Part shown: one piece after another, positions 1 through 7,655 of the stretch | How the letters are laid out: the number at the start of each line of letters is the position of its first letter | Position numbering within the stretch: the first letter of the stretch is position 1 | From: MnTg04 sp964568075 | GTDB taxonomy: Bacteria > Pseudomonadota > Gammaproteobacteria > Steroidobacterales > MnTg04 | DNA: 8,970 nucleotides | NCBI GenBank assembly: GCA_964568075.1 | Contig: CAZMOM010000054.1 | Span: forward strand, 1-8,970 | Direction: 5' to 3' | Position numbers and translations under genes: made by a program | The notes under the pieces: generated by a model | Told to the model about the DNA's origin: nothing | Seen by the model: the letters and a program-made list of their open reading frames with translations, nothing else | Databases searched by the model: none

Positions 1-51
1 CTGGATATTTTGGGCGCAAGATTACGAGTTCATGAATAGATCAGAGCTTCC

Positions 52-1080
52 CTAATTAAGAACGCCGGACAGGGCGCCGAGGACCTGATTCGGCCGAATG
101 TTTTTCAGGCAGTTCAGATGCTCCAGCGGGCATTGCCGTTTAAAGCACGGGCTACATTCGAGAGCCAGGTAAAGAATCTGTGCCTGATCGCTCAGTGGTG
201 GCGTATTGTCCGGTGTCGAAGATCCGTATATTGCAACCAGCGGTATCCCGACCGCGGCCGCAACATGCATCAGCCCCGAATCGTTGCTGACCGCCGCGCT
301 CGCCAGCCCAAGCAAATCAACTGTGTCCTCGAGCCGGGTTTCGCCACAAAGGTTCCTGACTCCGCTACCGGCATGCGCACGAATCGACTCGCCGGCGGGA
401 CGATCTCTTTCTGAGCCCAGGATCCAGACCGCCGCCCCCCGATCGAGCAGTTCGCGACCCAACGCAGCAAAGTATTCCAATGGCCAGCACTTGGCCGGGC
501 CATATTCCGCGCCAGGCAATAAGGCCACGATTTTCCCAAACGGGTCCAGCTCAAGCTGCGCGATCAACCGCTCCTGGTTTGCGTAATCAACCTCCAGCAC
601 CGGGTTGCGAATTTTCGGCGGATGCTTTTCGTCGACCGGCAGCCCCAGCGTGGCGAAGCGCTCTGCGGTCGTTTTCAAGACAGCCGGGTCGGATTTGCGG
701 ATATCATTAAGCAGACCATAGCGGAGTTCACCCAGGTAGCCCGTGCGAATCGGGACCTTTGCATGAAATGGCACCAGTGCCGATTTGAATGAGCGAGGAA
801 GCACATAGGCCTGCGAATAGTCTTCGCGACGCAGTCTTTTACCCAGCCGGTAGCGGTCCTGCCAGCGAAAATCTCCATGTCCAAAAGGCATTTCGATGGG
901 TTTGCGCACCTGTTTCATACGCCGGACTACCGGCAACGACCACCCCGGACAAAGGACATCGAGCGGAGAATCTGTGTGCCGCTCTTGCAGCGTCATTAGC
1001 AGGGACTGGGTCATGACCATGTCGCCGACCCAGGATGGTCCGACAATCAGTCGCGGGTTAGCAGTCCCATCATTGGTCAT
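52..1080 (-). CDS. waaF: ADP-heptose:LPS heptosyltransferase II
   Basis: This enzyme transfers the second L-glycero-D-manno-heptose from ADP-heptose to the inner core of lipopolysaccharide, on the cytoplasmic face of the inner membrane. It is a GT-B glycosyltransferase of family GT9. The 342 residues match the usual WaaF length of about 345. Visible signatures are the N-terminal PSWVGDMVM (15-23), LLPGAEYGPAKCWP (187-200), which begins the C-terminal nucleotide-sugar-binding half, and NDSGLMHVAAA (266-276). A C-terminal cysteine cluster (C309, C312, C317, C324) in the CSPC...CPL...NCL context is typical of WaaF rather than WaaC. The ATG start overlaps the hldD stop by 11 bp, so the two are probably co-transcribed and translationally coupled; the ribosome site before it is weak, as expected for coupling. 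The stop is TAG. Family assignment is confident; WaaF over a paralogous heptosyltransferase rests on the PSWVGD and cysteine motifs. Confidence 0.95.
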   Translation of the reverse strand: MTNDGTANPRLIVGPSWVGDMVMTQSLLMTLQERHTDSPLDVLCPGWSLPVVRRMKQVRKPIEMPFGHGDFRWQDRYRLGKRLRREDYSQAYVLPRSFKSALVPFHAKVPIRTGYLGELRYGLLNDIRKSDPAVLKTTAERFATLGLPVDEKHPPKIRNPVLEVDYANQERLIAQLELDPFGKIVALLPGAEYGPAKCWPLEYFAALGRELLDRGAAVWILGSERDRPAGESIRAHAGSGVRNLCGETRLEDTVDLLGLASAAVSNDSGLMHVAAAVGIPLVAIYGSSTPDNTPPLSDQAQILYLALECSPCFKRQCPLEHLNCLKNIRPNQVLGALSGVLN

Positions 1081-2023
1081 TGGCGGCGAGATGGTCCAGG
1101 TAAGCCTTGACGCCTTCTTCGACAGTGCGGAACGGCGCCTTATATCCAGCCGACCGAAGCTGGCTCATATCGGCCTCGGTAAAACTCTGGTAACTGCCCT
1201 TGAGATGGTCCGGAAACGGGATGTAGGTAATTTTTCCCTTGCCATGCCAGGCGATAACGGCATTGGCGACGTCGTTGAAACTCTGGCTGCGGCCACAACC
1301 CAGGTTGAAGACTCCGGACACCTGCGGATTATCCATAAGCCACAGATTCACATCCGCGACATCTCCCGCATAGACAAAATCCCTTCGTTGTTCGCCATTG
1401 TCATAGCCACCACTACCGCTGAACAGGCGGGCTTCACCAGCGCTGATAATCTGGTTATTAAAGTGAAAAGCGACGCTGGCCATGGCGCCTTTGTGTGCCT
1501 CACCCGGCCCATAGACGTTGAAATATCTCAGCCCGACAACCTGGGATCCGGCATGGGGCAGCAGACGCCTGACGTATTGATCGAAAAGAATTTTTGAATA
1601 CCCATATACATTCAGCGGACGCTCGTTGGCGGCCTCCTCGGTAAATTTTTCGCTGGCGCCATACACCGCGGCCGATGATGCGTAAATCAAAGGTATTTTA
1701 CGGCCCAGACAGAAATTCAGCAGGATTTTGGAGTATTCGAAATTATTGTTCATCATGTAACGACCGTCCCACTCGGTCGTCGTCGAGCAGGCGCCTTGAT
1801 GAAAAACTACCCGGATTTCGGAATCAAAATCGGACTGGTTTTTTAATCGCCTGAGAAAATCGTCGCGGTCCTGGTAGTCAGCGATCTGGCAATCGGCGAG
1901 ATTGCGAAACTTGATGCCGTTCTCCAAGTCATCGACAACCAGAATGTTGCTCTCGCCACGCGCGTTCAGCACCCTGACCAGATTGCTGCCGATAAATCCT
2001 GCTCCACCAGTAACAATAATCAT
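1070..2023 (-). CDS. hldD: ADP-L-glycero-D-manno-heptose 6-epimerase
   Basis: HldD (RfaD) is the cytoplasmic epimerase that converts ADP-D-glycero-D-manno-heptose to the L-glycero form, the last step in making the donor used by WaaF. It is an extended short-chain dehydrogenase/reductase. The Rossmann glycine motif GGAGFIG lies at 6-12, followed by an acidic DD pair at 31-32. The serine of YASSAAVYG is at 116-117, and the catalytic YxxxK is Y140-K144, the same numbering I recall for the E. coli enzyme. RYFNVYGPGEAHKGAMASVAFHF and RRDFVYAGDVADVNLWL are highly characteristic of HldD. The length is 317 residues against about 310 in E. coli. The start is ATG. The gene follows the zinc-finger gene after 30 bp and overlaps waaF by 11 bp. 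A short perfect hairpin (ACCGGC at 2048-2053, GCCGGT at 2057-2062) sits over the upstream gene's stop codon but has no T-tract. Confidence 0.96.
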   Translation of the reverse strand: MIIVTGGAGFIGSNLVRVLNARGESNILVVDDLENGIKFRNLADCQIADYQDRDDFLRRLKNQSDFDSEIRVVFHQGACSTTTEWDGRYMMNNNFEYSKILLNFCLGRKIPLIYASSAAVYGASEKFTEEAANERPLNVYGYSKILFDQYVRRLLPHAGSQVVGLRYFNVYGPGEAHKGAMASVAFHFNNQIISAGEARLFSGSGGYDNGEQRRDFVYAGDVADVNLWLMDNPQVSGVFNLGCGRSQSFNDVANAVIAWHGKGKITYIPFPDHLKGSYQSFTEADMSQLRSAGYKAPFRTVEEGVKAYLDHLAANDQ

Positions 2024-2053
2024 GTTGCGGATTCCATTTCCCCAATCACCGGC

Positions 2054-2323
2054 CTAGCCGGTTCCATTATCACGACTGTCGTCGCTCTCGCTAACCAGTT
2101 CATAAACGGCCGAACAGTACGGGCATTTCACCTCGCCCGTTTTTTCCCCGCTCTTTTTATTAATAGGCAGATAAACACGGGGATGAGAATTCCACAAATG
2201 CATACCCGGCATCGGGCAGCTTAGCGGCAAATCACGCTCGCTGACCTGGTAACGGTGACTGGCATTCGGTTGAATCAGCGCTTCTTTCGACGCCTCGACA
2301 CTTGACGCACCCTTGCTGGCCAC
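2054..2323 (-). CDS. Small CHCC-type zinc-finger protein
   Basis: This 89-residue protein has the zf-CHCC signature. The sequence LSCPMPGMHLWNSHPRVYLPI (C36, H47) is followed about 20 residues later by VKCPYCSAVYELV (C67, C70). H42 is a further possible ligand. The fold is related to the zinc-binding part of the mitochondrial complex I subunit NDUFS6. The bacterial members are small soluble proteins and I know of no established function for them. The first 25 residues and the acidic tail look disordered. There is no signal peptide or membrane segment. The start codon is GTG, chosen because a strong AGAGGAG ribosome site lies 7 nt before it. The gene lies 87 bp after glnE behind a predicted promoter and 30 bp before hldD, so it probably leads the zf-CHCC-hldD-waaF transcript. 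The family call is solid; the role is unknown. Confidence 0.88.
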   Translation of the reverse strand: MASKGASSVEASKEALIQPNASHRYQVSERDLPLSCPMPGMHLWNSHPRVYLPINKKSGEKTGEVKCPYCSAVYELVSESDDSRDNGTG

Positions 2324-2330
2324 GATTGAT

Positions 2331-2337
2331 CTCCTCT
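2331..2337 (-). promoter_or_regulatory. Shine-Dalgarno site deciding a GTG start
   Basis: AGAGGAG on the minus strand, 7 nt before the GTG at 2321-2323. It is the best ribosome-binding site in this part of the window and supports the non-ATG start of the zinc-finger gene; no alternative ATG lies near it in frame. Confidence 0.75.
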
Positions 2338-2389
2338 GGTTTTCGCGACAAAAAACAAAACCCTGACGGCGGCCGCCGAAAGTCGAACG

Positions 2390-2398
2390 ATTATACCA
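2390..2398 (-). promoter_or_regulatory. Extended -10 promoter for zf-CHCC-hldD-waaF
   Basis: Minus-strand TGGTATAAT is a perfect extended -10 (TGnTATAAT). No good -35 hexamer is found at 16-18 bp spacing (GAGATT at 17 bp); TTGAAG occurs only 13 bp upstream. Extended -10 promoters commonly work without a good -35. The expected transcription start is near 2383, giving a leader of about 60 nt before the GTG of the zinc-finger gene. This is a prediction from sequence. Confidence 0.65.
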
Positions 2399-2400
2399 GC

Positions 2401-2430
2401 CGGAGCTGCTTCAATCTCTGATCAGCTCCG
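2401..2430 (-). repeat. Inverted repeat over the glnE stop and the promoter's -35 zone
   Basis: Perfect 8-bp arms, CGGAGCTG (2401-2408) and CAGCTCCG (2423-2430), are separated by 14 bp that contain the glnE TGA stop. There is no T-run after it on the minus strand, so it is not a standard intrinsic terminator. Its centre coincides with where the -35 of the downstream promoter would lie, and the half-site centres are 22 bp apart. It could be an operator, an RNA stem protecting the glnE 3' end, or chance. Confidence 0.4.
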
Positions 2431-5260
2431 TCCACAGCGCCTTGACCGCGCTTAATTCATCGAAAAATTCATCGTCGTCGACGGTGCTGCCGCTGAGCTC
2501 CAGGGACAGGTGGTGCAAGCGCTGGCGATAAGCCACATATGCCTCCATCAGTAACCGAGTCTGTTCGGCATCGAGAACGCCACATTCCGCCAGCGCTTCC
2601 AGCTGACGCATGTTGTCCGAATAGGTGAGCAGTCCCGGATATCGCCGGGCCTCTTTGAGCACCAGGAACTGCACGAGGAACTCAATATCGGCAACCCCTC
2701 CTGTATCCTGCTTGATATCAAACTGGCCATCCCCGGACCGTGAAATTTCGGATCTCATTTTTTGCCGCATCGATGCGACTTGTTCAGCCAGACCCTCCCT
2801 GCGAACATGTTGGGTCAACACCTCTTGTCTTAGCGACTCAAACTGCCGCGCCAATCGCAGGTCGCCCGCCACCGGCCTGGCGCGTAACAATGCCTGGTGC
2901 TCCCAGGTCCAGGCTTCCTGCTTCTGGTACTGCTCGAACGCCCTGATGCTGCTGACCAAAAGTCCCGCGTTGCCGCTGGGGCGAAGGCGCATATCCACTT
3001 CATACAGTCTGCCGGCCGGCGTCTGCATGGAAAGGAAATTGACGAGGCGCCGTCCCAGGCGTCCATAAAATACTTCTCCATCGCCCTCTTTTTTCTTCGG
3101 CCAGGCCATTTCCGTGTCATACAGAAAAACCAGATCGAGATCCGAGCCATAACCCATTTCCAGACCCCCGAGCTTCCCGTATCCGAGAACCAGGAACCCG
3201 GGCGTAGAACTATCTGTTGTCCTGGACGGCCCTTCATGCCGGGACAGCACTCCCTGCCAGGCGATCTGTAAAGAGCGACCGATAACCAGCTCCGCGATAT
3301 CGGTCAGGCGATCACTGACCTTCATCAGGGGCAGCCGCTTGTCCAGATCGGCCAGCGCAACTCTGAAAACCGCTGAGCTCTGAAATCGCCTCAATGCCGC
3401 GTGTTGTTGTTCAGCGTCAGCCTCTGCGGCCAGCAGACGATTATCGAGTTCGGCGACGAATTGACTACGTTCCGGAACAGCGTTTAGTAAATTCGGATCC
3501 AGTAAATCATCCAGCAATATCGGCGCCACCGCTATCTGGCTGGTCAAAAACCCGCTGGACCCACAAAGCCCAACCAGACGTTCCAGGGCGGCCGGGTTTT
3601 CGTTCAGCATCACGAAATATGAGCTGCGTCTGCCGACTGCTTCCAAAACGTCAAACACTCGCCGCAGGATCTGTGCAGCATCCGGCTTGGGCGCGGTCAG
3701 TCTGACAATCGATGGCAAAAGTTGCCTGAGCCGCTCAACACCCGGCTGATCGAGGCGGCGAAACAGCGACGCACCGGCGAAGCGACGGAGTTCTGCATAG
3801 ACTTTTTCCGGCTCATTGCAATCGAGTCGCCGAAACAGCTCAGTCGCCGCCGCAGACGATAGACTTCCATCCCAGATTCCGGAGAAGTCCTTCCTGTCAT
3901 TATCGATTTCGTCTCTCGGCGGAACCGGAATGAGTTCCTCAAACCAGCGGCTTACGTTTGCGGCGTGCGCTCGAAGCGCATCCACCAGCGTGTCCCAGTT
4001 TTGCATGTCCATAGCGCTCGCCAGTGCAGCACGACTTTCCTCATCGCCGGGAAGCTTATGGGTCTGGCGGTCGTCTGCCGCCTGCAGGCGATTTTCGAGA
4101 TTGCGCAGGAACCGATAGGCCCGACTCAACTCATCGGTCGCGGATTCCGGTAGCAACCGGTGTTGATGCAAAACCGACAGCGCTTCAAGCAACGACCTTC
4201 TTCTCAGGGCCGGCTGGTTGCCACCGCGGACAAGCTGTAAACATTGCGCGATAAATTCGATCTCCCGGATACCACCGGGTCCCAGTTTGATATTGTCGAC
4301 AAGGTCGCGGCGCTCCACCTCCCGCGCAATCATTTCGCGCATCTCACGCAGAGCGTCAAACACGCCGTAGTCCAGGTACCGCCGATACACAAACGGCCTG
4401 AGGACATCGTTGAATATACTTTCGGCCGAGGCTGCACCGGTAACGGCCCGCGCCTTGATATACGCATAACGTTCCCAGTCCCGGCCATTTTCCTGGAGGT
4501 AACTCTCCAAAGCATTAAAACTCATGACCAGCGGACCCGCATCGCCAAATGGCCGGAGCCTCATATCCACGCGGTATACCCTGCCCTGCTCTGTCGTTTC
4601 ATCGAGCAGGTTGATGATGCGCTGACCCAGACGCTGGAAATATTGCTGGTTGTCGAGTGGCCGGCGGCCATTCGTACTTCCCGCAGAGGGATAGAGAAAA
4701 ATCAGGTCAATATCCGATGACAGATTGAGCTCGGAGCCACCCAGTTTCCCCATAGCCAGAATCACCAATTCCTGCGGGTGTCCGTCGACATCCATAGACT
4801 CACCATGTGGTTCCGCAAGTTCCTGGGACGCGATCCGACAGGCGGCCTGCAGGGCCAGGTCGCCGCATTCACTGAGAGTCTCCAGGACCTGATCGAGATC
4901 GCACAATGCGTTCAGATCCTGCCAGATAACACCCAGCATCATTTCCTGGCGCCACCGGCGAAGCGCAATCGCAGGGTTCGCCGGATGTTCGGCCAGATAA
5001 TATTGCAGGCGGTCCGCCAGCGTCGGTTGGCCAAAGCCACGCTCGAGCATGGCCGCCAGCAAGCCTGGTCGGGTACACAGGGTGCGCGCCGCGAATCGGC
5101 TGAGGGACAGAACCCGGATCAGCGATCGGCGAACGGGTTTTTCCGCGCGGACGAGCGCAGCCAACCCTGGGTCGGCTGCCAGTACTTCGTTGATGCGCTC
5201 TGCGATCGGGTCACGCAACACGGCGGGTACGGTCGCCAGTTCCTCGTCGAGCCAATCCAT
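2411..5260 (-). CDS. glnE: Glutamine synthetase adenylyltransferase / adenylyl-removing enzyme
   Basis: GlnE is the bifunctional cytoplasmic enzyme that adenylylates glutamine synthetase (lowering activity) and removes the AMP by phosphorolysis, in response to PII and glutamine. Two nucleotidyltransferase domains are visible. The N-terminal adenylyl-removing domain has GKLGGSELNLSSDIDLIFLYP with metal-binding D183 and D185. The C-terminal adenylyltransferase domain has GYGKLGGLEMGYGSDLDLVFLYD with D707 and D709. Each is followed by the RVYRVDMRLRPFG / RLYEVDMRLRPSG motif and then a helical GlnD-PII-like region (GPGGIREIEFIAQ; DTGGVADIEFLVQF). I chose the ATG at 5260, giving 949 residues against 946 in E. 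coli. A TTG at 5296 would add 12 residues but lies right after the terminator T-run with no ribosome site. The site before the ATG is also weak. No clear promoter lies between groEL and glnE. In Pseudomonas glnE is followed by ilvE and waaF; here ilvE is absent. Confidence 0.96.
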   Translation of the reverse strand: MDWLDEELATVPAVLRDPIAERINEVLAADPGLAALVRAEKPVRRSLIRVLSLSRFAARTLCTRPGLLAAMLERGFGQPTLADRLQYYLAEHPANPAIALRRWRQEMMLGVIWQDLNALCDLDQVLETLSECGDLALQAACRIASQELAEPHGESMDVDGHPQELVILAMGKLGGSELNLSSDIDLIFLYPSAGSTNGRRPLDNQQYFQRLGQRIINLLDETTEQGRVYRVDMRLRPFGDAGPLVMSFNALESYLQENGRDWERYAYIKARAVTGAASAESIFNDVLRPFVYRRYLDYGVFDALREMREMIAREVERRDLVDNIKLGPGGIREIEFIAQCLQLVRGGNQPALRRRSLLEALSVLHQHRLLPESATDELSRAYRFLRNLENRLQAADDRQTHKLPGDEESRAALASAMDMQNWDTLVDALRAHAANVSRWFEELIPVPPRDEIDNDRKDFSGIWDGSLSSAAATELFRRLDCNEPEKVYAELRRFAGASLFRRLDQPGVERLRQLLPSIVRLTAPKPDAAQILRRVFDVLEAVGRRSSYFVMLNENPAALERLVGLCGSSGFLTSQIAVAPILLDDLLDPNLLNAVPERSQFVAELDNRLLAAEADAEQQHAALRRFQSSAVFRVALADLDKRLPLMKVSDRLTDIAELVIGRSLQIAWQGVLSRHEGPSRTTDSSTPGFLVLGYGKLGGLEMGYGSDLDLVFLYDTEMAWPKKKEGDGEVFYGRLGRRLVNFLSMQTPAGRLYEVDMRLRPSGNAGLLVSSIRAFEQYQKQEAWTWEHQALLRARPVAGDLRLARQFESLRQEVLTQHVRREGLAEQVASMRQKMRSEISRSGDGQFDIKQDTGGVADIEFLVQFLVLKEARRYPGLLTYSDNMRQLEALAECGVLDAEQTRLLMEAYVAYRQRLHHLSLELSGSTVDDDEFFDELSAVKALWTELIRD

Positions 5261-5300
5261 GCCTGACAATCTGACAGCTGATTCCGGCTTTGGCAACGAG

Positions 5301-5330
5301 CAAAAAGAAGCCCCGCCGAAGCGGGGCCTT
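5301..5330 (-). terminator. Intrinsic terminator of groESL
   Basis: On the minus strand a perfect 7-bp stem GCCCCGC / GCGGGGC (extendable by G-U and A-U pairs) closes a TTCG tetraloop and is followed by TTCTTTTTG. This is a textbook Rho-independent terminator about 27 bp after the groEL stop. It also stands just upstream of glnE, so groESL transcripts reaching glnE must be read-through. Confidence 0.92.
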
Positions 5331-5356
5331 GCACGACGGTATCGTGTTCAAACGGG

Positions 5357-7000
5357 TTACATCATGCCGCCCATTCCGCCCATGTCCGGCATGCCGCCGC
5401 CAGGCATCCCCGACGCATTATCGGCCGGCGCTTCCGCAACCATCACGTCGGTGGTCAGCAGAAGGCCGGAGATGGACGCGGCATTTTGCAGCGCCAGGCG
5501 GGTCACCTTGGTCGGATCGAGAATACCCATCTCGATCAGGTCGCCATATTCGCCGTTGGCCGCGTTGTAACCGAAATGGCCCTTGCCCTCGGTTACTTTC
5601 TGCAACACGACCGATGCCTCTTCACCGGAATTGCTCACGATCTGACGGAAGGGTTCCTCCACGGCACGGCGCATAATCTTGATGCCCATGTCCTGATCGT
5701 GATTGTCGCCCTTGAGCTTTGTGATTGCGTTCAGGGTGCGCAACAGCGCCACGCCACCACCGGCGACCACGCCTTCCTCAACCGCGGCGCGGGTCGCGTG
5801 CAAGGCATCCTCGACACGCGCTTTCTTTTCCTTCATTTCGATCTCGGTGGCAGCACCGACCTTGATCACGGCAACCCCACCGGAGAGTTTGGCGACCCGT
5901 TCCTGGAGTTTTTCACGATCGTAGTCGGAAGTCGCCTCTTCGATCTGGGCACGAATAGTTTCGATCCGGCCTTTGATGTCTTCGGACTTGCCGGCGCCAT
6001 CGATGATAATCGTGTTTTCCTTGGTAACGAGCACTTTCTTGGCCTCGCCCAGGTCATCCAGGCCGGCCTTTTCGAGGCTCAGCCCGATCTCCTCAGAGAT
6101 CACCTGGCCACCGGCGAGAATCGCCAGATCCTGCAACATCGCCTTGCGACGATCGCCAAAACCGGGCGCCTTCACCGCCGCGACTTTTACGATGCCGCGA
6201 ATGTTGTTGACAACCAGCGTCGCCAGCGCTTCGCCTTCAACGTCTTCTGCGACAATCAATAACGGTCGTCCGGCCTTGGCAACACCCTCCAGCAATGGCA
6301 ATAAGTCACGAATATTCGAGACCTTCTTGTCGTGCAGCATGATATAGGGCTCTTCCAGTTCGACCGTCTGGTTTTGCTGGTCGTTAATGAAATACGGCGA
6401 TAGATAGCCACGGTCAAACTGCATGCCTTCGACAACATCCAGTTCGTTGTCCAGCGTCGATCCCTCTTCGACCGTAATCACGCCTTCCTTGCCAACGGTT
6501 TCCATCGCCTCAGCAATGATTTCGCCGATGGTGGTGTCTGAATTCGCCGATATCGTACCGACCTGGGCGATCGCCTTGCGGTCTTCACAAGGTTTTGAGA
6601 GCCCCTTGAGCTGCTCGACGATAGCGATCGTGGCTTTATCGATACCGCGCTTAAGATCCATCGGATCCATGCCGGCGGCAACTGACTTCAGGCCTTCTCG
6701 AAGAATAGCCTGTGCCAGTACGGTCGCGGTCGTGGTTCCATCGCCCGCCTCGTCCGAGGTCTGGGAGGCCACTTCCTTGACCATCTGCGCGCCCATGTTT
6801 TCGAATTTGTCCTTTAGCTCTATTTCCTTAGCTACGGATACCCCGTCCTTGGTGACGGTAGGTGCGCCGAAGCTCTTGTCGAGTACGGCATTACGACCAC
6901 GCGGGCCCAGAGTCATCTTGACCGCATCAGCCAGGATATTGACGCCACGAAACATCAGTTGACGTGCGTCGTCACCAAATTTTACTTCTTTGGCTGCCAT
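5357..7000 (-). CDS. groEL: Chaperonin GroEL (Hsp60)
   Basis: GroEL is the 60-kDa subunit of the double-ring ATP-dependent folding chamber and works with the GroES lid in the cytoplasm. The protein is 547 residues against 548 in E. coli and appears intact. Visible features are the N-terminal MTLGPRGRNAVLDKSFGAPTVTKDG (29-53, including D52), the ATP-binding GDGTTTATVLA (86-96, including D87), DALHATRAAVEEGVVAGGGVA near 397-417 with the catalytic aspartate, and a GGM-rich flexible tail (GMPGGGMPDMGGMGGMM). The start is ATG with an AGAGGGA ribosome site about 8 nt upstream. It lies 44 bp after groES in the same operon and ends before a strong intrinsic terminator. Heat-shock control is inferred from the CIRCE operator and promoter in front of groES. 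Confidence 0.99.
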   Translation of the reverse strand: MAAKEVKFGDDARQLMFRGVNILADAVKMTLGPRGRNAVLDKSFGAPTVTKDGVSVAKEIELKDKFENMGAQMVKEVASQTSDEAGDGTTTATVLAQAILREGLKSVAAGMDPMDLKRGIDKATIAIVEQLKGLSKPCEDRKAIAQVGTISANSDTTIGEIIAEAMETVGKEGVITVEEGSTLDNELDVVEGMQFDRGYLSPYFINDQQNQTVELEEPYIMLHDKKVSNIRDLLPLLEGVAKAGRPLLIVAEDVEGEALATLVVNNIRGIVKVAAVKAPGFGDRRKAMLQDLAILAGGQVISEEIGLSLEKAGLDDLGEAKKVLVTKENTIIIDGAGKSEDIKGRIETIRAQIEEATSDYDREKLQERVAKLSGGVAVIKVGAATEIEMKEKKARVEDALHATRAAVEEGVVAGGGVALLRTLNAITKLKGDNHDQDMGIKIMRRAVEEPFRQIVSNSGEEASVVLQKVTEGKGHFGYNAANGEYGDLIEMGILDPTKVTRLALQNAASISGLLLTTDVMVAEAPADNASGMPGGGMPDMGGMGGMM

Positions 7001-7044
7001 TGAATTTTTCCCTCTTCAAATAAAAAAAATAATCTGACCGGCGA

Positions 7045-7335
7045 TTAGCCTTCCAGAACCGCCACCACGTCTTCTTCACGCATGACCAGAAGTTCTTCGC
7101 CATCAACCTTGACTTCGGTGCCGCTGTACTTGCCAAACAGCACTTTGTCGCCGACTTTCAGGTCCAGGGCACGGACTTCGCCGTTTTCCAGAATCTTGCC
7201 TTTGCCTACCGCCATCACCTCACCCTCGACCGGCTTTTCAGCCGCGCTGTCAGGAATCACGATGCCGCCAGGTGATTTCCGCTCTTCTTCCATCCGCTTG
7301 ATAATCACCCGATCGTGCAGGGGACGAATATTCAT
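7045..7335 (-). CDS. groES: Co-chaperonin GroES (Hsp10)
   Basis: GroES forms the heptameric lid of the GroEL chamber. The 96-residue protein begins MNIRPLHDRVIIKR and contains the mobile loop EERKSPGGIVIPDSAAEKPVEGEV (about 17-40) that docks on GroEL. It ends in EELLVMREEDVVAVLEG, all typical of the family (97 residues in E. coli). The start is ATG with an AGGGAG ribosome site at 7345-7350, 9 nt upstream. It is the first gene of the operon, with a leader of about 90 nt that starts inside the CIRCE operator and includes an AT-rich stretch (7358-7376). Confidence 0.99.
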   Translation of the reverse strand: MNIRPLHDRVIIKRMEEERKSPGGIVIPDSAAEKPVEGEVMAVGKGKILENGEVRALDLKVGDKVLFGKYSGTEVKVDGEELLVMREEDVVAVLEG

Positions 7336-7408
7336 CGTTAAAATCTCCCTAACTTATTGATTTAATTAAAAAATGCTGATAACCAGCGGTTGCTAAGCCG
7401 ATGAGTTT

Positions 7409-7435
7409 TTAGCACTCACCTCATAGGAGTGCTAA
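7409..7435. promoter_or_regulatory. CIRCE operator (HrcA-binding site)
   Basis: A perfect match to the CIRCE consensus: TTAGCACTC (7409-7417), nine spacer bases (7418-7426), GAGTGCTAA (7427-7435). HrcA binds this inverted repeat and represses chaperone operons; heat shock relieves it because HrcA needs GroEL to stay active. Here it overlaps the -10 box and the expected transcription start of groES, so bound HrcA should block the promoter directly. The hrcA gene is not in this window. Confidence 0.97.
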
Positions 7436-7463
7436 TAATAGCGGCGAGTTTTTGTTTTTCAAG
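7435..7463 (-). promoter_or_regulatory. groESL promoter
   Basis: The minus strand has CTTGAAA (7457-7463) containing a -35 TTGAAA (7457-7462), a 16-bp spacer and a -10 TATTAT (7435-7440). CTTGAAA is also the heat-shock sigma-32 -35 consensus, and CCGCTATTA 12 bp further on is a partial match to the sigma-32 -10 box, so both sigma factors might use it. The vegetative match is the stronger. The start would fall near 7428, inside CIRCE. Confidence 0.8.
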
Positions 7464-7523
7464 GCCTGGTGGGGATTCGGGCGGTGACAGAGCCCGCTCG
7501 GCCCGGTATCCTTTGCCGCCTGT

Positions 7524-7546
7524 TTAGCCCGCATAATTCACCAAGG
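7524..7546 (+). repeat. Left terminal inverted repeat
   Basis: TTAGCCCGCATAATTCA followed by C then CAAGG. It matches the reverse complement of 7925-7947 at 22 of 23 positions; the one difference is at 7541. It is also flanked by CCGCCT (7516-7521) and AGGCGG (7544-7549), which could form a short stem around it. Confidence 0.85.
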
Positions 7547-7655
7547 CGGTAGCTGCCGGGTGGAAGGAACGGAGCGTTCAAGTATTTTGAGGCATCGATT
7601 CGTTGATGGCGAATTACAATTATTACGCCGGCGTCCACCTATCGCGGCCCTGGCT

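Noticed and set aside
1..51. Possible insertion-sequence end or start of another gene after waaF
   Set aside because: The short stretch contains only a tiny ATG frame ending at once and no inverted repeat or terminator that I can support.
896..1597. 233-codon plus-strand open frame opposite hldD and waaF
   Set aside because: Antisense to two well-recognised genes, with no motif or ribosome site of its own.
2047..2063. Short hairpin at the zinc-finger stop as a terminator
   Set aside because: The 6-bp stem is perfect, but no T-run follows on the minus strand and hdlD (hldD) starts 30 bp later, so termination there is unlikely.
5261..5296. Extension of GlnE by 12 residues to a TTG start at 5296
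   Set aside because: The TTG directly follows the groESL terminator T-run, has no Shine-Dalgarno site, and the ATG at 5260 gives the usual family length.
5486..6262. 258-codon plus-strand open frame opposite groEL
   Set aside because: It lies wholly antisense to a full-length, clearly functional groEL and has no family resemblance; high-bias genes often show such shadow frames.
7464..7523. Possible further regulatory site upstream of the groESL promoter
   Set aside because: Only a weak CGGGC/GCCCG pair (7478-7482, 7492-7496) is seen, which is unremarkable in GC-rich sequence.
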